Position numbers and translations under genes: made by a program
Notes under the pieces: generated by a model
What the model saw: the letters and a program-made list of their open reading frames with translations, nothing else
What the model was told of the DNA's origin: nothing
Database searches by the model: none
Source of the DNA: Oceanobacillus manasiensis
Lineage (GTDB): Bacteria > Bacillota > Bacilli > Bacillales > Amphibacillaceae
Assembly: GCF_000724085.1 (NCBI RefSeq)
Contig: NZ_CCDL010000001.1
Coordinates: forward strand, 1,550,001 to 1,614,000
Direction: 5' to 3'
DNA: 64,000 bases
In this document: piece by piece, positions 8,299 to 16,566 of the stretch
Position numbering within the stretch: position 1 is the stretch's first letter
How the letters are laid out: each line of letters begins with the position of its first letter

Positions 8299-8940
8299 TC
8301 ACACTTTCGCTTTTTTAGTGTATATTTTTGCAGATAAAAGGTAGGACAGGTATAAGAATACAAAAGATATTACGATTAGAATAACTATTGGTTGAAAGGC
8401 AATCACATCGAATAGCCATTTTAAAAACGGTTCGTGAAAAGAAATCAGTTCATTTCCTTGGAAAATTGCAAAAGTGAAGGAACTGAAGAGTAAAAATATT
8501 ATTTGAAAAAAGAAAGCTTTGTTAAAAGATTCTACATAATAGTAGATTGGAAAAGATATGGAAACAATTATACAAATAGTAGTAAACAAAATAGTCATAC
8601 TTATGGAGTCTATCTGTTGGGAGGCCAAATAGGGCGACCCATAATGAGCGAGACTATCAACAAGCCAAACGTAAAGTAAGAAGCCGATCACGAATAATAG
8701 CAAAGATGCATATCTGCTTAATACGATGTGGTGAAGCTTGACAGGGAGACTTCCTATAAAGCGATTCACGTTATTGAGATTATCACTATAAAATAGGCTG
8801 AAAAGAAAACCTAAGATTATAGCAAAGAAAAAGTAGATATCTGACAGCTCGATAACGTAAAAAACAGGGATTAAGGGCACAATAACTAAGTAATAAACAC
8901 CATTTAGGTAAAGATCCTTTTTCATTAACTGTGTGATCAT
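8299..8940 (-). CDS. ABC-2 type transporter permease (operon gene 3)
   Basis: A 213-residue membrane protein with about six predicted helices, beginning MITQLMKKDLYLNG. The start codon overlaps the stop of the ATPase gene as ATGA (8937-8940), so the two are translationally coupled. It resembles its downstream partner in layout (FIGSLPVKLHHIVLSRYASL against YMSSLPVNRVSIVRGRYVSI), so the two permeases are paralogues and probably form a heterodimeric channel. Confidence 0.78.
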   Translation of the reverse strand: MITQLMKKDLYLNGVYYLVIVPLIPVFYVIELSDIYFFFAIILGFLFSLFYSDNLNNVNRFIGSLPVKLHHIVLSRYASLLLFVIGFLLYVWLVDSLAHYGSPYLASQQIDSISMTILFTTICIIVSISFPIYYYVESFNKAFFFQIIFLLFSSFTFAIFQGNELISFHEPFLKWLFDVIAFQPIVILIVISFVFLYLSYLLSAKIYTKKAKV

Positions 8941-9791
8941 GCATGTCCCTCCCTCGTCAGGAAGTACATTATATCTTCAAGACTAGCATTTTCGATCACT
9001 ATTTCATCGCTATAGTCATCAAAAATAGTTGGGTCTCCTTCAAAGAGTGCTGAAAATCCATGCTGGTTCATTTTTATCCCTGAAAAGAGTGTCTCTGTAT
9101 CTGCATCAATCATTTCCCGCTTCCCTTTCACAATATGGAACTGCTCCTGTATTTCCAGCATGCTTTTTTGAAAAATGATTTCTCCTTTGTAAATGAAAAC
9201 AATATAATCGGCGATGCGCTCTAGATCAGTCGTAATGTGTGTGGATAAGAAAATCGTTTGATTATCACGCAGCATTAATTCCTGTAATTGATCAAGCAAC
9301 TCCCTACGGAAAATAGGGTCAAGACCGGATGTTGGTTCATCCATAATAATAAATTCATGTTCATGGGATAGTGCAAAAAGTAGTGAGCATTTCATTTTCA
9401 TACCTTTAGAGAAATGCTTAAGTTTTTTCGTTAACGGCAATTCAAATTCTTTTACGTATTTTTCAAATAGCTTCTCATTCCAATTTTCGTAAATTGGGGC
9501 AAGGAACGATTTCATTCTCTTGATATTAAATTCGTCGTACATATAAAGTTCATCATAAACAAAGCCAATCTTTTGCTTGATCCGATAGTTTTTATTGCTT
9601 TCATTATATAATTTGATAACACCAAAATCTGGGTGGAGGAGGTCCATCAGCATTTGGATGGTCGTGGTTTTGCCACTGCCATTTGGGCCAATAAATCCTG
9701 TGACAAAGCCTCGGGGGATCGTCATATTTATATTTTTTAGGGTGAAATCCTTTCTTTCTTTTGTTACATTCCGAAATTCCGCTACATTCAT
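8937..9791 (-). CDS. ABC transporter ATP-binding protein, YtrB-like
   Basis: A 284-residue ATPase with Walker A GPNGSGKTT (residues 35-43), signature HFSKGMKMK (a divergent form of LSGGQ), Walker B FIIMDEPTSGLDP and the H-loop STHITTDLERIA. Its C-terminal extension of about 80 residues is typical of ABC-2 exporters. The start at 9791 follows AAGGAG within the end of the GntR gene; the frame extends 33 codons further upstream over that gene and is rejected. It energises the two permeases encoded next. Confidence 0.9.
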   Translation of the reverse strand: MNVAEFRNVTKERKDFTLKNINMTIPRGFVTGFIGPNGSGKTTTIQMLMDLLHPDFGVIKLYNESNKNYRIKQKIGFVYDELYMYDEFNIKRMKSFLAPIYENWNEKLFEKYVKEFELPLTKKLKHFSKGMKMKCSLLFALSHEHEFIIMDEPTSGLDPIFRRELLDQLQELMLRDNQTIFLSTHITTDLERIADYIVFIYKGEIIFQKSMLEIQEQFHIVKGKREMIDADTETLFSGIKMNQHGFSALFEGDPTIFDDYSDEIVIENASLEDIMYFLTREGHA

Positions 9792-9795
9792 CCCT

Positions 9796-10170
9796 TTATT
9801 CTCCTTCATAATAGATTTCCAGCAGCTCCAATAGTTCCCCTTTTGAAAGCCCAAGCCGTTTTCCTTCCAATGCAATCTTTTCCAGTTCATTCTCCAGCTC
9901 GCGCACTTGCCATTCCTTCAACACATGTGGTTGTTGACCGGCAACGAAGGTTCCCTTGCCAACAGAGGAGATGAGATAACCTTCGTTTTCCAAATCTTCA
10001 TATGCTCTTTTCGTTGTAATGACACTAACCTTTAAATCCTTAGCCAGTGTACGCATGGAGGGAAGTGCATCGCCTTCTTTAAGCTCTCCTGAAAAAATAT
10101 GCTGTTTAATCTGTTCTTTAATTTGTTGAAACAAAGGCTCCTTGCTCGTACTAGCAATTAGAATATTCAT
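9796..10170 (-). CDS. GntR-family regulator, YtrA subfamily
   Basis: A 124-residue repressor with an N-terminal GntR winged helix (PLFQQIKEQIKQHIFSGELK ... LPSMRTLAKDLKVSVITTKR) and only a short C-terminal helix pair, as in the YtrA subfamily (about 120-130 residues). YtrA proteins repress the ABC operons they head, and these often respond to cell-envelope stress. The ATG follows GAGGTTTTGTAA. A perfect inverted repeat at 10193-10224 lies just upstream and is the likely autoregulatory operator. Confidence 0.88.
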   Translation of the reverse strand: MNILIASTSKEPLFQQIKEQIKQHIFSGELKEGDALPSMRTLAKDLKVSVITTKRAYEDLENEGYLISSVGKGTFVAGQQPHVLKEWQVRELENELEKIALEGKRLGLSKGELLELLEIYYEGE

Positions 10171-10192
10171 TTACAAAACCTCATTTTGTTAT

Positions 10193-10224
10193 TGTGTATA
10201 TACATTATATACAATATATACACA
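10193..10224. promoter_or_regulatory. Likely YtrA-type GntR operator
   Basis: Perfect arms TGTGTATAT (10193-10201) and ATATACACA (10216-10224) separated by 14 bases, within a TATATAC-rich tract that would overlap the operon promoter. Confidence 0.65.
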
Positions 10225-10255
10225 TTTAGTTTCTTTGTCAACAGTTGTAATTAGA

Positions 10256-10444
10256 AAGTGAATCGGGAGTGGTGGGAAGTGAATCGAGAGAGTTGGAAAG
10301 TGAAACCACAGCCATGCAAAGTGACACCGCACCACCCAAAAGTGAAACCACAGTCATGCTAAGTGAAACCACAGTCATGCTAAGTGAAACCATAGCCACG
10401 CAAAGTGGAACCAAAACACCCAGAAGTGAAACCACCCAATTCAC
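10256..10444. repeat. 21-bp tandem repeat array A (9 units, AAGTGAAAC core)
   Basis: Nine units, each starting AAGTG and spaced exactly 21 bases (10256, 10277, 10298, 10319, 10340, 10361, 10382, 10403, 10424). Typical unit: AAGTGAAACCACAGTCATGC plus one base. The array lies between divergent genes (gntR and the AEC carrier). It reads as open frames on both strands only because 21 is a multiple of 3. Confidence 0.95.
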
Positions 10445-10509
10445 CCGCCCCGAACGAAACAAATATGGTAAACTAGGAAAATACAAAAATATATAGTGGG
10501 GATGTCATC

Positions 10510-11406
10510 ATGAGTTTATTTTTAAATGTTATTTTGCCAATTATGGCAGTTTTTGCTGCAGGATATGTATTACAAAGGATTCGGTTGCTTGATGTGAAAT
10601 CTGTTTCAGCTGTATCCCTTTATATTCTGTCACCAGCACTTGTGTTCATAGGATTGTACGACGCTTCATTTGATAGCGATTTTTTCATTATTTTCATTTA
10701 TATGTTTGTCTTGTTTTTTATGATGGTCATTCTTAATAAAATACTGGCACGCCTATTAAAATGGTCGCCCTCTGTGGAGAGTGCATCCATTCTATCCACA
10801 GGATTTATGAACTCTGGTAATTATGGATTGCCTGTTGTCCTTTTTAGTATAGGGCAGGAGGCAGTGCCATATGCCATTTTCATAATGGTTGTCCAAGCAT
10901 TGCAAAATAATTTCTTCGGTGTCTATTATGCATCACGAAGTACGAGTGGCATGAAGCGGGCAGTAGTAAATGTAATGAAAATGCCAACCACCTATGCGGC
11001 GATACTTGCTTTTGCTTTTCAGCAATTTAATATAACTGTTCCGGAGGCGGCACATTCGACTCTTTCCATGGTGGGGGACGCCGCGATTCCTGTCATGATG
11101 GTTATGCTGGGTATGCAGCTTGCTTCTATTACAGGACTGAAATTAAACTGGCAGGTGTTAGCTTCGGCTGTGACATTAAAAATGATTATCGCACCACTCA
11201 TTGCTTTTGGCTTTGTGGCCATCTTGGACGTGGATCCGCTCATTGCATCGGTCTTAATCATTATTTCTGCAATGCCGACAGCAGCCACTACGACGATGTA
11301 TGCCATTGAGTTTGATACAGAGCCTGATCTTGTATCAAGCATTACTTTTGCAAGTACACTCATCAGCATTGTGACAATTACAATACTTCTTAACATTGTT
11401 TCGTAA
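10510..11406 (+). CDS. AEC family transporter (auxin efflux carrier/malate permease type)
   Basis: A 298-residue membrane protein with about ten predicted helices. The two halves each contain the characteristic broken helix (GFMNSGNYGLPVVLFSIG around residue 100 and SAMPTAATTTMYAIEF around 255). AEC carriers export or import small carboxylates and related anions; the substrate cannot be inferred. The ATG follows GTGGGGATGTCATC. Repeat array A lies directly upstream and no clear promoter is visible between array and gene. Confidence 0.85.
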   Translation: MSLFLNVILPIMAVFAAGYVLQRIRLLDVKSVSAVSLYILSPALVFIGLYDASFDSDFFIIFIYMFVLFFMMVILNKILARLLKWSPSVESASILSTGFMNSGNYGLPVVLFSIGQEAVPYAIFIMVVQALQNNFFGVYYASRSTSGMKRAVVNVMKMPTTYAAILAFAFQQFNITVPEAAHSTLSMVGDAAIPVMMVMLGMQLASITGLKLNWQVLASAVTLKMIIAPLIAFGFVAILDVDPLIASVLIIISAMPTAATTTMYAIEFDTEPDLVSSITFASTLISIVTITILLNIVS

Positions 11407-11485
11407 TGTTTTTTACCGACCAATAGAGGGTAAGCTATAGGCAGGAGACAAAAGAAAACAAGCGAACACTGAAAGGATGAAATGT

Positions 11486-11554
11486 ATGTTACGCACAATT
11501 CTAATGATTATCGGAGCAATCGTTGTTATAGGTTGGATCATCTCCATGCTGTAA
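11486..11554 (+). CDS. 22-residue single-helix membrane peptide
   Basis: A short frame, MLRTILMIIGAIVVIGWIIS followed by ML, is preceded by GAAAGGATG (11471-11479) at good spacing and followed immediately by a strong terminator. It would form one hydrophobic helix with a single arginine near the N-terminus. Such peptides in Bacillaceae can be toxins or transporter modulators; nothing here decides. An ATG at 11477 in the same frame is less likely because it overlaps the ribosome site. Confidence 0.5.
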   Translation: MLRTILMIIGAIVVIGWIISML

Positions 11555-11560
11555 GCAATG

Positions 11561-11602
11561 AAAAAATCCCGAATGCCTCTAAAGCATTCGGGATTATTTT
11601 AT
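11561..11602. terminator. Bidirectional terminator
   Basis: AATCCCGAATGC / GCATTCGGGATT stem with an A run on the left and a T-rich tail on the right. It serves the small peptide gene (+) and ytaF (-). Confidence 0.85.
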
Positions 11603-11619
11603 TCCGCTATAACAGGCAG

Positions 11620-12222
11620 TTATAGAATAATATTACATACGCCAATTGCTATGAGCAGCACGGATGGAAGAAGAGACATTTGCTGCATCTGTTTACTTTT
11701 AGCCAAAAACAGACCTAGTCTGATACCGCTAAAAAGGAAAATTCCGCTCATACAGGCAACGAGTATGGCAGTTAAAACAGGTGGATAGCCTAGCATGGAA
11801 GCACCAATTCCTGCTCCAAAGGCGTCTAAAGCTAACGCTGCCCCTAATAAGAGGGCTTCCGAAGTAGATATATTCCCAGATTTATCTAAGTCTGCTTTGT
11901 TAGGATCAGTTAAAACGGTTGTAATGGCGTTTTGATTTTGTTGCTGTGTTTTACCAGAGCGCAAGTTATTGTAAAAGGTAAGTGACCCAATGGCAATCAA
12001 AATTCCGCCACCGATATACCTCGTTATTTCAGGAGATAAGAGAGCAGTAATGCCTGTGCCAATGGACATCGCTACTAGTACGATCCCACCTGAACAAAGC
12101 ATGATAATACACAATGCAGCAACAGGGACATGTATTTTCCTCATCCCATATGTGACACCCACACCAAACCCATCAAGACTTACGGCAACAACTAAAAGTA
12201 ATAATCCTGTATAGAAAAGCAT
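11620..12222 (-). CDS. ytaF: Sporulation membrane protein YtaF
   Basis: A 200-residue protein of the MntP/YtaF family with six predicted helices. The repeated motif VSLDGFGVGVTYGM near the N-terminus and LALDAFGAGIGASM in the second half is the family's duplicated metal-transport motif, and the middle has the acidic loop DLDKSGNIS found in YtaF. The start at 12222 follows AAAGGAATTGGTCGT; the frame extends 30 codons upstream without a ribosome site. YtaF is expressed during sporulation in B. subtilis; transport of a divalent cation is inferred from the family. Confidence 0.85.
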   Translation of the reverse strand: MLFYTGLLLLVVAVSLDGFGVGVTYGMRKIHVPVAALCIIMLCSGGIVLVAMSIGTGITALLSPEITRYIGGGILIAIGSLTFYNNLRSGKTQQQNQNAITTVLTDPNKADLDKSGNISTSEALLLGAALALDAFGAGIGASMLGYPPVLTAILVACMSGIFLFSGIRLGLFLAKSKQMQQMSLLPSVLLIAIGVCNIIL

Positions 12223-12371
12223 ACGACCAATTCCTTTACACGTTCGTTGTATCTTTAGCTTATGGTAGGAGGGCAGACTCTGTTCCTGTCCAACGAAGTG
12301 GCCCTGCAACACCGCTGCATTCTGTGGTAAAGTAGAAGAAGGGCTTTAACCAAAAGAGAGGATTTTTGTGT

Positions 12372-14543
12372 ATGAGTAAAATCGTTGTATTAGCAGAGAA
12401 ACCTTCCGTGGGCCGAGACATTGCCCGTGTATTACAGTGCAATAAAAAAGGCAATGGGTTTATGGAAGGCTCAAAATATATCGTGACATGGGCGTTGGGA
12501 CACTTAGTAACATTGGCAGATCCTGAGGTTTATGATGAAAAATATAAGACTTGGAAGCTTGATGACCTGCCAATGCTGCCAAAGCAGCTAAAGCTTGTTG
12601 TTATGAAAAAAACTGGTAAGCAGTTTAATGCAGTAAAATCCGTTCTAAACCGAAATGATGTCTCATCTGTTGTTATCGCAACAGATGCTGGACGAGAAGG
12701 AGAGCTCGTAGCACGCTGGATTTTAGAAAAAGCGCGCAACACAAAACCAGTGAAGCGACTGTGGATTTCTTCTGTTACAGATAAAGCCATTCGAGATGGG
12801 TTTAATCAATTAAAACCTGGAGGAAAGTTTGAAAATCTGTACCATGCAGCTGTAGCACGTTCTGAAGCTGACTGGTATGTTGGACTTAATGCTACACGAG
12901 CCTTAACGACGAAGTTTAACGCACAGCTTTCAAGTGGCAGGGTACAAACACCAACACTAGCGATGATAGCGGCAAGAGAGAACGAAATCAAAGCCTTTCA
13001 GCCACGCAGTTTTTATGGAATTGTAGCAAAAACAAATAAAGGCTTTAAACTAACATGGCAGGATGAAAAAAATAATACGCGGATCTTTTCCAAGGAAAAA
13101 GCAGATGCTCTACACAAGCGTCTAAAAGGCAAGTCCGCCAAAATCACACAAGTAGACAAAGCGTATAAGAAAAAGCATGCACCACAGCTATATGATTTAA
13201 CGGAATTGCAACGGGATGCTAACCGAATATTTGGCTTTTCTGGTAAGCAAACACTATCCTTGATGCAACGACTATACGAGCGCCATAAAGTACTGACATA
13301 TCCACGTACAGATTCAAGAGTACTCACTACAGATATCGTCCCAACATTAAAGGATCGTCTAAAAGCATGTGGGGTAGATGAATATGCCAAGGTAGCAGGA
13401 AAGCTAGCGAATAAGCAATTTAAGCTGCCTAAATCTGTCGTGAATAATGAAAAAGTTTCGGATCACCATGCGATTATTCCGACAGAACAGCATGTGATCC
13501 TAGCAGATCTTGATGATAAGGAACGTAAGATTTATGACCTTGTTGTGAAACGCTTTTTAGCTGTTCTTTCCGATCCGTTTGAATACGAACAGGTTACATT
13601 AGTTGCAACCATTGATGGAGAACACTTTTCTGCAAAAGGGAAAACAGTGAAGAAACAAGGCTGGAAAGAGGTTTACAACAACCGTTTTGACGATGAGGAT
13701 AGCCAGAATGAGGAGAAATTGCCTGCAGTGGAAAAAGGGGACACCTTCTCTAACTTAAACATTTCTCGCACAGAAGGTGAAACCAAGCCACCAGAACGCT
13801 TTACCGAAGGTGCGCTGCTTCAGGCAATGGAAAACCCTGTACGTTATATGCAACCAGATGAAAAGCATCTTGCTGGAACGATTAACGAGACAGGAGGCCT
13901 AGGAACAGTCGCCACCCGTGCTGACATTATTGAGAAATTGTTTAATGGCATGTACATGGAGATGAAAGGAAAGCATATTTTCATCACATCAAAAGGGCGC
14001 CAGTTGCTTGATTTAGTACCAAATGATCTACAATCCCCAGCACTTACTGCAGAATGGGAGCAAAAGCTTAGCCTCATAGCAGAAGGGAAATTAAATAAAA
14101 ATAAATTTATTGCAGAAATGAAGGATTATGCCAAAGATGTGGTACAGCAGATTAAAAACACGCAGGAAACGTTCAAGCATGACAATATGACAGGAACCAA
14201 ATGTCCGGACTGTGGAAAATTAATGCTTGAAATCAAGAACAAAAACGGCAAAATGCTCGTATGTCAGGATCGCTCCTGTGGCCATAAGAAAAACATCGCC
14301 AAACAGACAAATGCACGCTGTCCAAAATGCCATAAGCGTCTCGAGCTACGCGGACAAGGGGAAGGCCAGATGTTTATGTGTAAATGTGGACATAGAGAAA
14401 AACTGTCTACCTTTAACGAGCGAAAACAAAAAGAGAAAAAGCATAAGGTATCCAAGAAAGATGTTAATAAGTACTTGAAGAAACAGGATGAAGGCTTTAC
14501 CAATAATGCCTTGGCAGAGCAATTGGCTAAGTTGAAGAAGTAG
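12372..14543 (+). CDS. topB: DNA topoisomerase III
   Basis: A 723-residue type IA topoisomerase that relaxes and decatenates DNA through a 5'-phosphotyrosine intermediate. An N-terminal Toprim domain (VVLAEKPSVGRDIAR, ATDAGREGELVARWI) is followed by the active site LTYPRTDSR with Tyr310. A C-terminal zinc region has paired CPDCGK and CPKCHK motifs and a lysine-rich tail. The ATG at 12372 follows GAGAGGA; an in-frame TTG lies two codons earlier. Length fits Bacillus TopB. It is divergent from ytaF and is followed by a terminator at 14555. Confidence 0.95.
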   Translation: MSKIVVLAEKPSVGRDIARVLQCNKKGNGFMEGSKYIVTWALGHLVTLADPEVYDEKYKTWKLDDLPMLPKQLKLVVMKKTGKQFNAVKSVLNRNDVSSVVIATDAGREGELVARWILEKARNTKPVKRLWISSVTDKAIRDGFNQLKPGGKFENLYHAAVARSEADWYVGLNATRALTTKFNAQLSSGRVQTPTLAMIAARENEIKAFQPRSFYGIVAKTNKGFKLTWQDEKNNTRIFSKEKADALHKRLKGKSAKITQVDKAYKKKHAPQLYDLTELQRDANRIFGFSGKQTLSLMQRLYERHKVLTYPRTDSRVLTTDIVPTLKDRLKACGVDEYAKVAGKLANKQFKLPKSVVNNEKVSDHHAIIPTEQHVILADLDDKERKIYDLVVKRFLAVLSDPFEYEQVTLVATIDGEHFSAKGKTVKKQGWKEVYNNRFDDEDSQNEEKLPAVEKGDTFSNLNISRTEGETKPPERFTEGALLQAMENPVRYMQPDEKHLAGTINETGGLGTVATRADIIEKLFNGMYMEMKGKHIFITSKGRQLLDLVPNDLQSPALTAEWEQKLSLIAEGKLNKNKFIAEMKDYAKDVVQQIKNTQETFKHDNMTGTKCPDCGKLMLEIKNKNGKMLVCQDRSCGHKKNIAKQTNARCPKCHKRLELRGQGEGQMFMCKCGHREKLSTFNERKQKEKKHKVSKKDVNKYLKKQDEGFTNNALAEQLAKLKK

Positions 14544-14554
14544 ATAGCTGTATG

Positions 14555-14603
14555 AAAAAAAGCCTAATCCTTTATTAGTGTAGAAAGGAATTAGGCCTTT
14601 TTT
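14555..14603 (+). terminator. Terminator of topB
   Basis: GCCTAATCCTTT / AAAGGAATTAGGC stem followed by TTTTTTG. Confidence 0.85.
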
Positions 14604-14695
14604 GTTATACCGAATGTGTTACTCTATTAAACGGTAAGGGTGATGGGGTGAAATTAATAATAGTAAATTGCTTGTGTTAAAGAAATCTTATACCT

Positions 14696-14722
14696 AAAAA
14701 AAGCGCCACTATGGGCGCTTTC
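14696..14722 (-). terminator. Terminator of the YtxH-like gene
   Basis: On the minus strand GCGCC / GGCGC is followed by seven T, just beyond the stop at 14727. Confidence 0.8.
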
Positions 14723-14726
14723 TCTT

Positions 14727-15239
14727 TTACATTTTATTTACTGGTTCGTCTAGTACATGATGATCTGTTTCGTTTGAAGAGTTGCTGGATTTTGAAGAGG
14801 AGTTAGTAGCTTTTGCTTCCTTCTTCACCTTTTTACCAGCATCCATTGCAGTGTTTCTTGCTTCGTCAATATCAGACTTGGCATCCTTTACACCTTCTTT
14901 GGCATCTTTCGCATGGTCACCAAGCTCTTTTGTATCTTCCACAATATTTTTAGCTGTCTCTTTCAATTCCTGGCCTTCATTAGCCCAAACGTTTTGTACT
15001 TTCTCAAGTGCTTGCTGTGCACTAGATAGTGTTTGTTTTGCATTTTCAACAAGAGACTGTTTCGTACCATTTGGATCATCTTTAATCTTTTGAGTGTACG
15101 TTACAACAGAATCTTTCGCATTCATGGATGAATCTTTTACTTTTGTTCTTGTTTTTGGATTCAGAAGGATGAAGGAAATACCTGCTAAAGCTCCAGCACC
15201 TACTAGTAATCCAACTTTGTTATTTTTTGTTTTTTCCAT
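14727..15239 (-). CDS. YtxH-domain protein
   Basis: A 170-residue protein with one N-terminal membrane helix (VGLLVGAGALAGISFILL, residues 9-26) followed directly by TPKTRTKVKD-like basic residues (NPKTRTKVKD) and a long charged amphipathic helix (about 30-145) rich in Lys, Asp and Ala, then a serine-rich tail. This is the YtxH layout, in which glycine-rich helix plus coiled coil is typical of Bacillaceae general-stress membrane proteins. Function is unknown. The start follows GGCAGGAGAGATGAAC. Confidence 0.75.
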   Translation of the reverse strand: MEKTKNNKVGLLVGAGALAGISFILLNPKTRTKVKDSSMNAKDSVVTYTQKIKDDPNGTKQSLVENAKQTLSSAQQALEKVQNVWANEGQELKETAKNIVEDTKELGDHAKDAKEGVKDAKSDIDEARNTAMDAGKKVKKEAKATNSSSKSSNSSNETDHHVLDEPVNKM

Positions 15240-15304
15240 TGTTCATCTCTCCTGCCTTTTATTGATTTAGTTTACTAGTACCCTCGCGATAGAAATGTAA
15301 ACTA

Positions 15305-15502
15305 CTAGAATCGTTTTTCTTCTATGACGTTATGGTTCTTGTCCATAATTTCCACCATGCTTGGTGTGTTTTCTTTAGCCATTTGCTCTGCGGCAGCGAT
15401 GGCGTCATCTTTTGCCTCGTATACATCTTCTGGTGCAACGTTTTCTAGCTTAACAAACCATCCTGACACATCTACATTTGGTACGACACTATATGTTTTC
15501 AT
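15305..15502 (-). CDS. DUF2188 protein
   Basis: A 65-residue protein. Its N-terminal strand MKTYSVVPN, then GWFVKLEN, the helix DAIAAAEQMAKENTPSMVEI and the ending KNHNVIEEKRF fit DUF2188, a small alpha-beta domain of unknown function in which a sugar- or DNA-binding role has been guessed. The start at 15502 follows AAGGAGTTTGTCAAA; the frame continues 41 codons upstream without a ribosome site. It lies 65 bases upstream of the YtxH gene and may be co-transcribed with it. Confidence 0.75.
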   Translation of the reverse strand: MKTYSVVPNVDVSGWFVKLENVAPEDVYEAKDDAIAAAEQMAKENTPSMVEIMDKNHNVIEEKRF

Positions 15503-15584
15503 TTTGACAAACTCCTTTATAATGATTATATCTAAGCTTTTCCCACTGAAAGAGTAAGTAAAACATTGTAAAGGGGCTAATTTT

Positions 15585-15911
15585 TTGAATATACATGGTT
15601 TTAATATAAAAGGTTCTATCGACAATGAGACACGTTGTGAGCATTATCACGGGCCTACAGACCGGATTGCAATAAAGTTTTATTGCTGTCAGGAATATTA
15701 CCCGTGCTATAAATGTCATGAGGAGTACGGTTGTGGGAAAAAAGAAGTTTGGCCAAAGGAGAAATTCGATAATAAAGCCATACTTTGCGGGTCTTGTGGT
15801 AATGAACTAAGTATTGGTGAATATTTAAAGTCAGGCTATGCTTGTCCTTCCTGTCATGCACCTTTTAACCCAGGATGTGCATTACATTACGAACTTTACT
15901 TCGAAAAATAG
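15585..15911 (+). CDS. CHY zinc finger protein
   Basis: A 108-residue zinc protein. It begins GSIDNETRCEHYHGPTDRIA, giving the C-x-H-Y (CHY) signature, and then shows paired ligands in FYCCQEYYPCYKCHEE, CGSCGNE and CPSCHAPFNPGC, enough for three zinc sites. CHY proteins of bacteria are small and uncharacterised; a redox or metal-handling role is possible. The start is a TTG at 15585, preceded by AAAGGGG at 9-base spacing, because no ATG or GTG is placed better. Confidence 0.8.
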   Translation: MNIHGFNIKGSIDNETRCEHYHGPTDRIAIKFYCCQEYYPCYKCHEEYGCGKKEVWPKEKFDNKAILCGSCGNELSIGEYLKSGYACPSCHAPFNPGCALHYELYFEK

Positions 15912-16010
15912 CGGGAATTTGTTCTAAGCTGTTTACTTGCAATTGTCCTCTCATGTATCATAATAGAAGAGATACTAGCTATCTTTTACGTAATAAGGGA
16001 GGTAACTTAA

Positions 16011-16250
16011 ATGGCATTCGTTATATTGGATCCATGCGGACCGGAGAAAGCAGCCGAATGTGTCAGTGTGTGTCCAGTTGATTGTATAGAGGAAGGCCCA
16101 GATCAGTTTTACATAGATCCAGATATTTGTATCGATTGTGGAGCATGTAAAGCCGTCTGTCCAGTAGATGCAATAGAGGAAGAATACGATATAACACCAG
16201 AACAAGAAGTATTCCTAGAAAAAGCAGAGAAATTCTTTGCAAATAAATAG
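16011..16250 (+). CDS. Ferredoxin, seven-iron (3Fe-4S/4Fe-4S) type
   Basis: A 79-residue soluble electron carrier. Cysteines are at 9, 17, 21, 25, 40, 43, 46 and 50. By the Azotobacter-type pattern C9, C17 and C50 would hold the 3Fe-4S cluster and C21, C40, C43 and C46 the 4Fe-4S cluster. The short acidic C-terminal helix (EQEVFLEKAEKFFANK) matches Bacillus ferredoxins of about 78-82 residues. The ATG follows GGGAGGTAACTTAA. A terminator follows at once, so it is a single-gene unit; the electron partner is not encoded nearby. Confidence 0.9.
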   Translation: MAFVILDPCGPEKAAECVSVCPVDCIEEGPDQFYIDPDICIDCGACKAVCPVDAIEEEYDITPEQEVFLEKAEKFFANK

Positions 16251-16260
16251 ATAGATGGAA

Positions 16261-16292
16261 AGCCGCCTCATCGTTTGATGGGGCGGTTTTTC
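16261..16292 (+). terminator. Terminator of the ferredoxin gene
   Basis: CCGCCTCATC / GATGGGGCGG stem followed by TTTTTC. Confidence 0.85.
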
Positions 16293-16314
16293 TGTGCCTA
16301 TTATGGTTCCTGAA

Positions 16315-16566
16315 AAGTCGCGTGGGAGTCTCGTGAAGTAGCGTGGGGGCTTCGTAAGGTCGCATGGCAACTCGAAAAAGTAGCGTGGGGGCTTCATAAG
16401 GTCGCGTGGTAATCTCGTGAAGTCGCGTGGCAACTCGGAAAAGTCGCGTAGCAACTCGGAAAAGTCGCGCGTCACCACCCGAAAGAGACGCACCACCACT
16501 CGAAAGAGACGCAGCCCGCCTCCCAAGAGACGCACCACCACCTGAAAGAGACGCACCAATCCTAAA
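16315..16566. repeat. 21-bp tandem repeat array B (12 units, AAGTCGCGT to AAGAGACGC core)
   Basis: Twelve units spaced exactly 21 bases from 16315 to 16546, filling the gap between the convergent ferredoxin and yyaL genes right up to the yyaL stop codon. The first eight units have AAGTCGCGTGG-type cores and the last four switch to AAGAGACGCAC without a change of phase. Confidence 0.95.

Noticed and set aside
13013-13390. Long antisense frames within topB, murQ, ggt and others
   Set aside because: They lie wholly inside well-recognised genes, lack ribosome sites and have no recognisable products.
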